Assembly (NCBI GenBank): GCA_937874445.1
Contig: CALNAL010000428.1
Coordinates: forward strand, 1-5,579
Direction: 5' to 3'
Source: an uncultured Acetobacteraceae bacterium
GTDB taxonomy: Bacteria > Pseudomonadota > Alphaproteobacteria > Acetobacterales > Acetobacteraceae
DNA length: 5,579 nt
This document shows, piece by piece, positions 1 to 5,130 of this stretch. The translations under genes were made by a program, and so were the position numbers. A model generated the notes under the pieces. The model worked only from the letters and a program-made list of their open reading frames with translations. It was not told where the DNA came from and made no database searches. Positions within the stretch are counted from its first letter, which is position 1. The number at the start of each line of letters is the position of its first letter.

Positions 1-2
1 CC

Positions 3-515
3 GACGGCGAGGACTTCATCATCGGCCCCTCCGCGCGTAAGGGGTTCATCAACTGCGCCGGCATCCAGTCGCCGGGCCTCACCGCCGCCCCCGCCATTGC
101 CGAGCGCGTGCTGGGGCACCTGCGCGACGCCGGTCTGGCGATGGTGGAAAAGGCCGAATACGAGCCGCGCATCAAGAAGCGCGTGCGTTTCGCCTCGCTG
201 CCCCTCGAAGAGCAGCAGCGGCTCGCCGTCGAGGATCCGCGCTGGGGCCGCATCGCCTGCCGCTGCGAGCAGATCACCGAGCGCGAGATCATCGAGGCCA
301 TCCGCGCCGGGGCGCGCACGCTCGACGGCATCAAGTTTCGCACCCGCGCCGGAATGGGGCGCTGCCAGGGCGGGTTCTGCTCGTGGCGCAGCATGCAGCT
401 GCTCTCCGCCGAACTCGGCATCCCGATGACGGAGATCACCAAGCGCGGCGGTCAGTCGTGGATCGTCTGCGAGCGCGACGAAGCCGGCGAGACGCAAGAA
501 GGAGACGCGCCGTGA
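3..515 (+). CDS. GlpA-type FAD-dependent oxidoreductase, C-terminal part with Bfd-like [2Fe-2S] domain (5' truncated by window)
   Basis: The frame is open from the first bases, so only the last 170 residues are visible. The beginning reads as the end of a DAO-type FAD fold: the stretch IIGPSARKGFINCAGIQSP (about residues 6-24 of the visible part) is typical of GlpA/LhgO-like oxidases, where it contacts the FAD. The second half is a Bfd-like iron-sulfur domain: cysteines in the order C-x-C-x32-C-x4-C (IACRCEQIT ... GMGRCQGGFC) would bind a [2Fe-2S] cluster. This DAO plus Bfd architecture is that of the GlpA subunit of anaerobic glycerol-3-phosphate dehydrogenase and of related amino-acid or hydroxyacid oxidases. 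The stop codon overlaps the GTG start of the next gene, so the two are translationally coupled and probably form a complex. The substrate is inferred from the neighbours only; the N-terminal Rossmann motif is outside the window. Confidence 0.88.
   Translation, partial: DGEDFIIGPSARKGFINCAGIQSPGLTAAPAIAERVLGHLRDAGLAMVEKAEYEPRIKKRVRFASLPLEEQQRLAVEDPRWGRIACRCEQITEREIIEAIRAGARTLDGIKFRTRAGMGRCQGGFCSWRSMQLLSAELGIPMTEITKRGGQSWIVCERDEAGETQEGDAP
499..504 (+). promoter_or_regulatory. Ribosome binding site deciding the GTG start at 512
   Basis: AAGGAG lies 7 nt before GTG 512, inside the end of the upstream gene. The ATG at 383 in the same frame would overlap the upstream gene by 133 bp, and the extra residues it adds are an Arg-rich shadow translation with no family resemblance. 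Homology to the FAD fold begins only after GTG 512, so this site fixes the start. Confidence 0.75.
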
Positions 516-1774
516 TCACGCCCGAACTGCGCCATCTCGCCCCGCGCTACGACGTGGTCATCTCCGGAGGCGGGCCGGCCGGCATGGCCGCCGCCATCGG
601 CGCACGCGAGCACGGCGCGGAAAAGATCCTGATGATCGACCGCGAGCGGGAGGCCGGTGGCATCCTCTGGCAGTGCATCCACCACGGCTTCGGCCTGCAC
701 CATTTCGGTGAGGAGCTGACCGGCCCGGAATACGCCCAGCGCTACCTCCAGCAGGTGCTCGCCGACGACATCGATGTGCTGACCGATACCTACGTCTACG
801 ACATCAGCCCCGACCGGCAGCTCAAGCTGATGTCGGGCAGCCACGGCATCCGTACCATCGAGGCGGGCGCGGTGGTGCTGGCGATGGGCGCGCGCGAGCG
901 CACCCGCGGGGCCATCCGCATCCCCGGCGAGCGCCCCTCGGGCGTGCTCACCGCCGGGCTCGCGCAGAAGTTCGTCAACATGATGGGCGTGCTGCCGGGA
1001 CGGCGGGTGGTGATCCTCGGCTCGGGCGACATCGGCCTCATCATGGCCCGCCGCCTGACCCTGGAAGGCGTGGAGGTGCTCGGCGTGCACGAGATCATGC
1101 CCCACGCCAACGGGCTCAACCGCAACATCGTGCAATGCCTGCACGATTTCGACATCCCGCTGACCCTCTCCTCGACGATCGTCGATATCCGCGGACGCGA
1201 GCGTGTCACCGGCGTGACCGTGGCGCCGGTGGACGAACATCTCCGCCCCGACCTCTCGCGCGCCCGCGACATCGACTGCGACACCGTGCTGCTCTCCATC
1301 GGGCTGATCCCCGAGAACGAGCTGTCGCGGCGCATCGATCTGCGCCTCGACCCGGTGACCTCGGGGCCGGTGGTCAACAGCACCATGGAGACCTCGGCCA
1401 ACGGCGTGTTCGCCTGCGGCAACGTGGTGCACGTCCACGACCTGGTGGATTTCGTCAGCCAGGAGGCACTGCTCGCCGGCCGCTCGGCGGGCGACTACGT
1501 GACTGGCCATCGCCCGCCGGCCGACAACATCCGCCTGGTGCCCGGCGACAACGTCGCCTACTGCGTGCCGCACACCCTCTCCACCGACCGTGAGCACGTC
1601 GTCTACATGCGGGTGCGCAAGCCGATGGAGAAATGCACCATCCGTTTCGGAGACGTGCTCAGCTCCAAGGTCAAATACGTGTTTCCCGCCGAGATGGTGA
1701 ACATCACCGTCAAGCCGAAGTTCCTGGAGAACTTCCACGACGACACGCTGCGCGTGGATGTCGTCCAGCGCTGA
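512..1774 (+). CDS. FAD/NAD(P)-dependent oxidoreductase (Pyr_redox_2 family), partner of the GlpA-type subunit
   Basis: This is a 420-residue protein starting at GTG 512, which overlaps the previous stop by 4 bp (GTGA). The N-terminal FAD-binding motif is YDVVISGGGPAGMAAA (G19-G24), with the acidic end of the second strand at D43. A second Rossmann motif for NAD(P) is VVILGSGDIG (G170-G175). The late FAD motif GVFACGNV lies at 298-305 and is followed by a helix typical of this fold. C-terminal to the fold is an extension of about 80 residues (about 340-420) with C351 and C375. This resembles the class of oxidoreductases encoded between GlpA-like and DUF1667 genes, and more distantly HcnB/opine oxidase A subunits. 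No redox-active CxxC disulfide is present near the FAD motif, so it is not a thioredoxin or lipoamide reductase. It probably passes electrons between its partner's flavin/iron-sulfur centre and a pyridine nucleotide; direction and acceptor are inferred. A 450-codon open frame on the opposite strand is a GC-bias shadow. Confidence 0.9.
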   Translation: MITPELRHLAPRYDVVISGGGPAGMAAAIGAREHGAEKILMIDREREAGGILWQCIHHGFGLHHFGEELTGPEYAQRYLQQVLADDIDVLTDTYVYDISPDRQLKLMSGSHGIRTIEAGAVVLAMGARERTRGAIRIPGERPSGVLTAGLAQKFVNMMGVLPGRRVVILGSGDIGLIMARRLTLEGVEVLGVHEIMPHANGLNRNIVQCLHDFDIPLTLSSTIVDIRGRERVTGVTVAPVDEHLRPDLSRARDIDCDTVLLSIGLIPENELSRRIDLRLDPVTSGPVVNSTMETSANGVFACGNVVHVHDLVDFVSQEALLAGRSAGDYVTGHRPPADNIRLVPGDNVAYCVPHTLSTDREHVVYMRVRKPMEKCTIRFGDVLSSKVKYVFPAEMVNITVKPKFLENFHDDTLRVDVVQR

Positions 1775-1782
1775 GGGGAAGG
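1773..1782 (+). promoter_or_regulatory. Ribosome binding site of the DUF1667 gene
   Basis: The purine run GAGGGGAAGG overlaps the stop of the upstream gene (TGA 1772-1774) and ends 2 nt before ATG 1785, with its GAGG/GGGG core at usual spacing. It indicates that the gene is translated in coupling with its neighbour and favours ATG 1785 over ATG 1758. Confidence 0.6.
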
Positions 1783-1784
1783 CC

Positions 1785-2162
1785 ATGTCCGCAGACAACA
1801 TCACTCATTATCTCTGCATCGGCTGCCCTCTCGGCTGCCGCCTCGAGGTGGAGGACAACGGCGCCGGGGACGTCGTGGAGGTGCGCGGCTGGGGCTGCAA
1901 GACCGGCAAGGCCTACGGCCGGCAGGAGCATACCGACCCGCGCCGGGTGGTCGCTACCTCGGTGCGCATCCGCGGCGGGCGCTGGGCGCGTGTGCCGGTC
2001 AAGACCTCGGGCGCGGTGCCCAAGGCCCTGGTGTGCGAGGTGGCGCGGGCCGTGCGCGGCGTGGAGGTGGAGGCGCCCATCGCGATCGGCACGGTGGTGC
2101 TTGCCAACGTGCTCGACACCGGGGTGGATATCGTCACGACCCGCGATATGGAGCGCGCCTGA
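1785..2162 (+). CDS. DUF1667 domain protein, small four-cysteine (probable Fe-S) subunit
   Basis: The protein has 125 residues. ATG 1785 is chosen because a purine-rich site (GAGGGGAAGG, 1773-1782) precedes it directly; the in-frame ATG 1758 lies inside the upstream gene without such a site. The N-terminus has CIGCPLGC (C11, C14, C18) and a fourth cysteine in GWGCKTGKAY (C38), a pattern suited to one [4Fe-4S] cluster or a zinc site. The C-terminal half shows the family's conserved elements VPVKTSGAVPK (70-80), PIAIGTVVLANVL (88-100) and the ending DIVTTRDM. The length is normal for DUF1667, a family typically encoded directly after a GlpA-like oxidoreductase and an FAD/NAD oxidoreductase, as here. 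It has no signal peptide or membrane segment. The role is inferred as an electron-transfer or assembly subunit of the three-protein complex; I know of no established biochemical function for the domain. Confidence 0.88.
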   Translation: MSADNITHYLCIGCPLGCRLEVEDNGAGDVVEVRGWGCKTGKAYGRQEHTDPRRVVATSVRIRGGRWARVPVKTSGAVPKALVCEVARAVRGVEVEAPIAIGTVVLANVLDTGVDIVTTRDMERA

Positions 2163-2176
2163 GCAAGGAGGAAGGC

Positions 2177-2200
2177 GTTCTCCTTTCGGGAAAGGCGAAC
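2177..2200 (+). terminator. Inverted repeat just after the redox operon, possible terminator
   Basis: The arms are GTTC + CCTTT (2177-2186, with T2181 unpaired) and AAAGG + GAAC (2191-2200, with C2196 unpaired), closed by a CGGG loop. This gives nine pairs with one T/C mismatch. It starts 15 bp after the DUF1667 stop. It is followed about ten bases later by a T-rich stretch (TTTATTTATTT from about 2210), not an immediate T-run, so it is not a textbook intrinsic terminator. The position after the last gene of an operon supports a role in transcription termination or mRNA 3'-end protection. Confidence 0.45.
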
Positions 2201-2221
2201 CAGGAAAGCTTTATTTATTTG

Positions 2222-2250
2222 GGATCCGCGCCTGCAACACGCGCAGATCC
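2222..2250 (+). terminator. Second inverted repeat between convergent operons, with downstream T-runs
   Basis: GGATC + GCGC (2222-2231) pairs with GCGC + GATCC (2241-2250), nine pairs with one C/A mismatch and a nine-base loop. T-runs follow at 2266-2270 and 2274-2281, about 15 bases after the stem, which is further than in a canonical terminator. It may act with the neighbouring hairpins as a composite convergent terminator. This is structural inference only. Confidence 0.4.
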
Positions 2251-2259
2251 AGAAGAACG

Positions 2260-2301
2260 AAGTCCTTTTTGCTTCTTTTTTCTTCAGGAAAAAGAAGACT
2301 T
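2260..2301. repeat. AT-rich inverted repeat with pyrimidine/purine strand asymmetry
   Basis: CTTCTTTTTTC (2272-2282, one bulged T) can pair with GAAAAAGAAG (2288-2297) around a TTCAG loop. An alternative longer pairing uses AAGTC + CTTTTT (2260-2270) with AAAAAG and GACTT (2289-2301). A run of C/T-only sequence (CTTCCTTCCCTTCCTTCCCC) continues to about 2318. This composition is sharply unlike the GC-rich surroundings. It may be the convergent terminator proper or a copy of a dispersed intergenic element; the window holds only one copy. Confidence 0.45.
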
Positions 2302-2346
2302 CCTTCCCTTCCTTCCCCCACGGCGCGCGATACCGGGCTGCCGGGA

Positions 2347-3102
2347 TCAGAAGCGCATCAGCACCGGCAGATCGGCGCAGGCCAGCACGTGGCGGGTGAC
2401 GCCGCCGTAAACCAGATCGTGCAGCCGCGTGTGGGCGAAGGCACCCATCACCAGCAGATCGGCGTGCAGCTCGTGGACCTTGTCGATCAGGTCCTCGCCG
2501 AGACCGCCGGGGCCGATCGGCAGCAGATGCATCTCGGCGGCCACGCGCCGCTCGGCCAGTAGCGCCGGCATCGCCGGGATCGGCCGGCCCGGACGCATGC
2601 CGGCCAGCACGAACACCGCTTCGGCGGCCGCCACGTAACGCAAGGCCGGCAGCACGACGCGCGTGGTGTGCACGTCCTCCCGCCAGGCGATGGCGACCCG
2701 GCGGCCGAATGTTCTCAGCGCATCCCTGAACACATCCTCGGGGGGAACCACCAGCACGGGGCGGTCGCTTTGCAGCAGGGCCGCACGGAAACCCACCTGC
2801 ACGGCCGGGGAATCGTCATCGCGCGGGCGGGCCGCGACGATCAGGTCGGCACGGCTGCCGCGCGCGACGATGGCAGCCTCCGGCTCGCCCGGGGCCTCGT
2901 GCCAGCGCACCGGGAGCGGCTCCGGGCGGGGACGGGCCTGCCAACGCGCGAAGGCGGCGCGCAGCTGCGGGATGCTCTCCGCCGCAGCCGCCAGCACGGA
3001 CAGATGCGCCCCCCCGGCCAGCTCGGCCAGGCGCTCGGCCGCCGTCAGCAGCGCTGGCGCGGCAGCCGTGCGCTGCAGAACGACGAGGATGACTTCTGCC
3101 AT
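2347..3102 (-). CDS. Universal stress protein, tandem UspA domains (downstream copy)
   Basis: A 251-residue cytoplasmic protein, about twice the length of a single Usp domain. Domain 1 spans about 1-120: it starts MAEVILVVLQR and ends in the strand SDRPVLVVPP (112-121). Domain 2 spans about 134-251: it starts RRVAIAWRED and ends in LLVMGAFAHTRLHDL...GGVTRHVL...ADLPVLMRF. That last region corresponds to the ATP-binding loop G-2x-G-9x-G(S/T), but here it reads G220-2x-A223-9x-G233-G234, so nucleotide binding is uncertain. ATG 3102 is supported by GGAGGG 7 nt upstream. The gene is 13 bp after a paralogue in the same direction, so the two are almost certainly co-transcribed. Family knowledge points to survival under starvation, redox or oxygen stress; no specific signal can be read here. 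The N-terminal domain is more diverged than the C-terminal one. Confidence 0.9.
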   Translation of the reverse strand: MAEVILVVLQRTAAAPALLTAAERLAELAGGAHLSVLAAAAESIPQLRAAFARWQARPRPEPLPVRWHEAPGEPEAAIVARGSRADLIVAARPRDDDSPAVQVGFRAALLQSDRPVLVVPPEDVFRDALRTFGRRVAIAWREDVHTTRVVLPALRYVAAAEAVFVLAGMRPGRPIPAMPALLAERRVAAEMHLLPIGPGGLGEDLIDKVHELHADLLVMGAFAHTRLHDLVYGGVTRHVLACADLPVLMRF

Positions 3103-3109
3103 GATCCGG

Positions 3110-3115
3110 CCCTCC
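3110..3115 (-). promoter_or_regulatory. Ribosome binding site of the downstream usp gene
   Basis: On the minus strand GGAGGG directly follows the TGA stop of the upstream usp gene (3116-3118) and lies 7 nt before the ATG at 3102. Ribosomes ending the first gene would be placed on this site, indicating coupled translation. Confidence 0.7.
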
Positions 3116-3934
3116 TCAATGACGCATCAGCACCGGCAGGTCGGCGTGCATCAGCATGTGCCGCGTGACCCCGCCGAGCAGGAACTCGCGCACCGGACTG
3201 TGCCGGTAGGCCCCCATCACCAGCAGGTCCGCGCCCAGGGCGTGCGCTTTCTCCAGCAGCTCGGCACCAGACACGCCATGGCTGTCCTCCAGTACATGCA
3301 GCTCGGCGGCAATGCCGTGCTCGGCCAGGATGTCGGGCAGGCGGGGCGGCGGCTCGCCGGGACGCACGCCGGCCAGCACGAAAACTTTTTCGGGCGGCAC
3401 CAGGCTGCGCAGGGCTGAAAGCACCGCGCGGGTGGCCGGTCGTTCGTCCCGCCAGGCGAGGGCGACGCGGCGGCCGAAGGAGGCCGATGAACCGGGGGGG
3501 ATCACCAGCACCGGTCGATCGGTGCCGAACAGAACCGCGTGCAGTGCCGCCTGGGAGGTCAGCAAGCTGGGCTCCTCCGGCCGGCTCAGCACCACCACGT
3601 CCGCCCGGCTGCCCCATTCCACCAGGGCCTGCTCGGTCGAGGCCTCCGTCTCGCACCAGCGCACCAGGCGGCCGCCGGCCTCCAGCCGCGCGGCCCAGGG
3701 TGCAAAGACCGCATGCAGGGCGGCGGTGCGCTCCTGCTCCTGCAGGCGACGGCGGACGGCGACACGGACCGGCACCACCTCCTCTCCGGGCACGATGCCG
3801 GCCTCCGGCGGGACGCGCACGGCCAGCACGGCGATCTGCACGTTCCCCAGCTTGCCGGCGAGATGCTCCGCCCCGGCCAGCAGGGAGGCTGCCGAATCCG
3901 GGCGTTCCAGGAAGGCAAGAATCACACCGGGCAT
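3116..3934 (-). CDS. Universal stress protein, tandem UspA domains (upstream copy)
   Basis: The protein has 272 residues from ATG 3934. A longer frame to 3991 exists, but its extra 19 residues (MLPSRASPRGRPARNGDAA) do not look like a Usp start, whereas MPGVILAFLERPDSAASLLAG aligns with the start of the neighbour; GGAG (3943-3946 on the minus strand) lies 8 nt before ATG 3934. Domain 1 is about 1-137, ending TDRPVLVIPPG; domain 2 is about 144-272, starting RRVALAWRDERPATRAVL and ending LLVMGAYRHSPVREFLLGGVTRHML...ADLPVLMRH. The nucleotide loop reads G241-2x-R244-9x-G254-G255, so the second glycine and the S/T of the canonical motif are replaced. It is clearly paralogous to the downstream gene: the C-terminal 37 residues are largely shared, while the N-terminal domain has an extra stretch of roughly 20 residues (about 45-65, Arg- and Glu-rich). 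It is the first gene of a two-gene operon. Confidence 0.9.
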   Translation of the reverse strand: MPGVILAFLERPDSAASLLAGAEHLAGKLGNVQIAVLAVRVPPEAGIVPGEEVVPVRVAVRRRLQEQERTAALHAVFAPWAARLEAGGRLVRWCETEASTEQALVEWGSRADVVVLSRPEEPSLLTSQAALHAVLFGTDRPVLVIPPGSSASFGRRVALAWRDERPATRAVLSALRSLVPPEKVFVLAGVRPGEPPPRLPDILAEHGIAAELHVLEDSHGVSGAELLEKAHALGADLLVMGAYRHSPVREFLLGGVTRHMLMHADLPVLMRH

Positions 3935-4050
3935 GGCCGCGTCTCCGTTTCTTGCAGGCCTCCCCCGGGGGGAAGCCCGCGACGGCAGCATGCCCCCTCC
4001 GGGAGATGATTTCCAGCATGCAGCCGAAAGGCGGTGCGGTGAGGGGAAAA

Positions 4051-4081
4051 TTGATGGTTGACGAATTTAGTTATTTATACT
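4051..4081 (+). promoter_or_regulatory. Possible promoter towards the muramidase gene
   Basis: TTGATG (4051-4056) and a good -10-like hexamer TATACT (4076-4081) are separated by 19 bp; TTTATA (4074-4079) would give 17 bp. A better -35 match, TTGACG (4058-4063), is only 12 bp from TATACT. The same AT-rich patch reads TATAAA on the minus strand (4079-4074), where no good -35 was seen, so it could also serve the usp operon. The leader to ATG 4253 would be about 160 nt and would include both inverted repeats at 4111 and 4190. Confidence 0.3.
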
Positions 4082-4110
4082 AACGATGCACTCGTCAGCG
4101 CCCGGAGTCT

Positions 4111-4126
4111 GCCCCGCGCTCGGGGC
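4111..4126. repeat. GC-rich hairpin in the muramidase leader
   Basis: GCCCCG (4111-4116) and CGGGGC (4121-4126) form a perfect six-pair stem with a CGCT loop. No T-run follows, so it is not a canonical terminator. It could be a leader structure or simply a product of GC-rich sequence. Confidence 0.4.
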
Positions 4127-4189
4127 CCATCCGGCAGGAACGGCGTGGGGCGGCGACAGGCCGGGGCCGCGACACGTCACAGGCATATT

Positions 4190-4208
4190 TTTCGTTAACG
4201 CAACGAAA
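4190..4208. repeat. Perfect inverted repeat upstream of the muramidase, operator-like
   Basis: TTTCGTT (4190-4196) and AACGAAA (4202-4208) are exact inverted copies around AACGC, centred about 54 bp before the start codon and located in an AT-rich patch. The size and symmetry are those of a dimeric repressor site; it could also form a hairpin in the leader RNA. No regulator is encoded in the window. Confidence 0.4.
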
Positions 4209-4252
4209 TCGCCAACACGACCGGCCGCGCGCCGGAGCGGAGACATATCGGA

Positions 4253-4789
4253 ATGACAACATTTGAGCGTGCCTTCAGCATGTTGCTGGAGCACGAAGGG
4301 GGATTCTCGTGCGAGCGCGAGGACCCCGGCAACTGGACCGGCGGGTCCGTGGGCAGTGGCGTGCTCAAGGGCACCAAGTTCGGCATCTCCGCCGCTGCCT
4401 ATCCCGGCCTCGACATCGCCGACATCACCGAAGCGACGGCGCTGGCGATCTATCGGCGCGACTACTGGGAGCGCGTGCAGGGCGATGCGTTGCCCCCTCC
4501 CCTCGCACTGCTGGTATTCGACGCCGCCGTCAACAACGGCGTGGGACAGGCCGCCTGCTGGCTGCAGATCGCCGCAGGAACGGTGATGGATGGCAGGGTC
4601 GGCCCGCAGACCCTCGCCGCGGTGGCCGGATGCGTGGCCGCGCGAGGAGTGGTCCCGCTCTGCACGGAGTTCCACGCCCGGCGGATGATGTTCATGGCGT
4701 CGTTGCCGAACTGGCGCGTCTTCGGCCTCGGCTGGGCCCGGCGGCTCGCCGAGCTGCCCTTCCAGGCCATGCAGATCGGCGCCGGATAG
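4253..4789 (+). CDS. Glycoside hydrolase family 108 muramidase (endolysin / TtsA-ZliS-like)
   Basis: A 178-residue protein that cleaves the glycan strand of peptidoglycan. The N-terminal GH108 domain (about 1-75) has LLEHEGGFS (catalytic glutamate expected at E15), DPGNWTGG (24-31) and KGTKFGISAAAYP (39-51), then the family motif AIYRRDYW (65-72). The C-terminal half is a PG_binding_3 domain with VFDAAVNNGVGQAACWLQ (88-105), DGRVGPQTL (113-121) and the closing VFGLGWARRL (156-165). The length is standard for the family. ATG 4253 follows GGAG (4239-4242) by 10 nt. There is no signal peptide or N-terminal membrane anchor, so the enzyme needs another protein to reach the periplasm; the small two-membrane-segment protein encoded next is the obvious candidate. 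GH108 enzymes occur as phage endolysins, as TtsA in typhoid toxin release and as ZliS in Zymomonas secretion, and sequence alone cannot decide between these roles. Confidence 0.92.
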   Translation: MTTFERAFSMLLEHEGGFSCEREDPGNWTGGSVGSGVLKGTKFGISAAAYPGLDIADITEATALAIYRRDYWERVQGDALPPPLALLVFDAAVNNGVGQAACWLQIAAGTVMDGRVGPQTLAAVAGCVAARGVVPLCTEFHARRMMFMASLPNWRVFGLGWARRLAELPFQAMQIGAG

Positions 4790-4795
4790 ATCCGG
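4782..4795. repeat. Short palindrome across the muramidase stop codon
   Basis: CCGGATAGATCCGG is an inverted repeat (six pairs, AG centre) that contains the TAG stop, followed at once by GGATCC and a C-run. The loop is too short for a good RNA hairpin, so it is more likely a DNA palindrome or chance. Confidence 0.35.
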
Positions 4796-4852
4796 ATCCC
4801 CCCGGTCTCTGGATTTATCAACTTCCCATTTGCACGATTGGAAATTCTCCCG

Positions 4853-5092
4853 ATGGACCTGACCAGTGTCATCGCGGCCCTGCTGGCGCTCGTGCCGGCG
4901 GAATATGCCGTCTATGTGCTTGCCCTCTGCGGCGCCTGCGCCGTTGCCGCCGCGCTGTGGAAGCGCCCGGCCGATGGCTCGAAATGGCTGGCGCTCTACC
5001 TGGTGGTCAACGCACTGGGCTGCAATTTCCTGGCCGCACGAAACAATTCCAAAAACAAAACAGTATCCGCACCGCCTCCAGCCGCAAAGTAG
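4853..5092 (+). CDS. Small two-transmembrane protein, holin-like
   Basis: The protein has 79 residues from ATG 4853; TTG 4838 in the same frame has no ribosome binding site, while GGAAA (4840-4844) lies 8 nt before the ATG. There is a weakly hydrophobic start (4-15), then a membrane segment YAVYVLALCGACAVAAALW (about 18-36), a short charged turn KRPADGSK (37-44), and a second segment WLALYLVVNALGCNFLA (about 45-61). The tail RNNSKNKTVSAPPPAAK is polar, basic and proline-rich. A hairpin of two helices with a basic C-terminus directly after an endolysin gene is the usual form of a class II holin, so release of the muramidase is the inferred job. I do not recognise a named family. The gene lies 63 bp after the muramidase and 38 bp before the lipoprotein gene, so it is probably in the same transcript. 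Confidence 0.78.
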   Translation: MDLTSVIAALLALVPAEYAVYVLALCGACAVAAALWKRPADGSKWLALYLVVNALGCNFLAARNNSKNKTVSAPPPAAK

Positions 5093-5115
5093 GCCCGGCA
5101 GAATATTTTAGCCTC

Positions 5116-5122
5116 AGAAGGA
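5116..5122 (+). promoter_or_regulatory. Ribosome binding site of the lipoprotein gene
   Basis: AGAAGGA lies 8 nt before ATG 5131 in a short AT-richer gap, and supports that ATG as the start. Confidence 0.65.
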
Positions 5123-5130
5123 AATTCCAC

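Larger units (their letters stand above)
3935..4252. other. Divergent intergenic control region between usp operon and muramidase gene
   Basis: This stretch of 318 bp has no convincing gene. Near the usp start it is very GC-rich, with a CCCCC/GGGGG self-complementary run at 3962-3971 in the usp leader and a GCC-GAAA-GGC mini-hairpin at 4023-4032. From about 4047 to 4085 it becomes strikingly AT-rich, then GC-rich again (4090-4180), with a further AT-rich patch at 4185-4210. The promoters for both directions should lie here. Overlapping open frames in this area have no start signals or family resemblance. Confidence 0.6.

Noticed and set aside
383..511. N-terminal extension of the FAD oxidoreductase to ATG 383
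   Set aside because: It lies wholly within the upstream gene, encodes an Arg-rich segment with no resemblance to the fold, and the good ribosome site is at 499-504 before GTG 512.
452..1804. 450-codon open frame on the minus strand opposite the FAD oxidoreductase
   Set aside because: Very His-, Asp-, Val- and Ala-rich product without family features, fully antisense to a clearly homologous gene; a usual effect of GC-biased third positions.
2260..2326. CRISPR-like or tandem repeat in the pyrimidine-rich tract
   Set aside because: The CTTCC-type units are irregular and there are no spacers; it is a simple C/T run next to an inverted repeat.
1633..2562. 309-codon plus-strand frame across the end of the redox operon and the intergenic gap
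   Set aside because: Shifted-frame reading of two recognised genes, then of an AT-rich non-coding gap and the antisense strand of usp.
2663..4083. Several long plus-strand open frames opposite the usp genes
   Set aside because: Low-complexity Arg/Ser/Pro/Ala-rich products without plausible starts; the minus-strand Usp proteins explain the coding signal.
4067..4675. 202-codon minus-strand frame opposite the muramidase
   Set aside because: No start signals or family features; the plus-strand GH108 and PG_binding_3 motifs are unambiguous.
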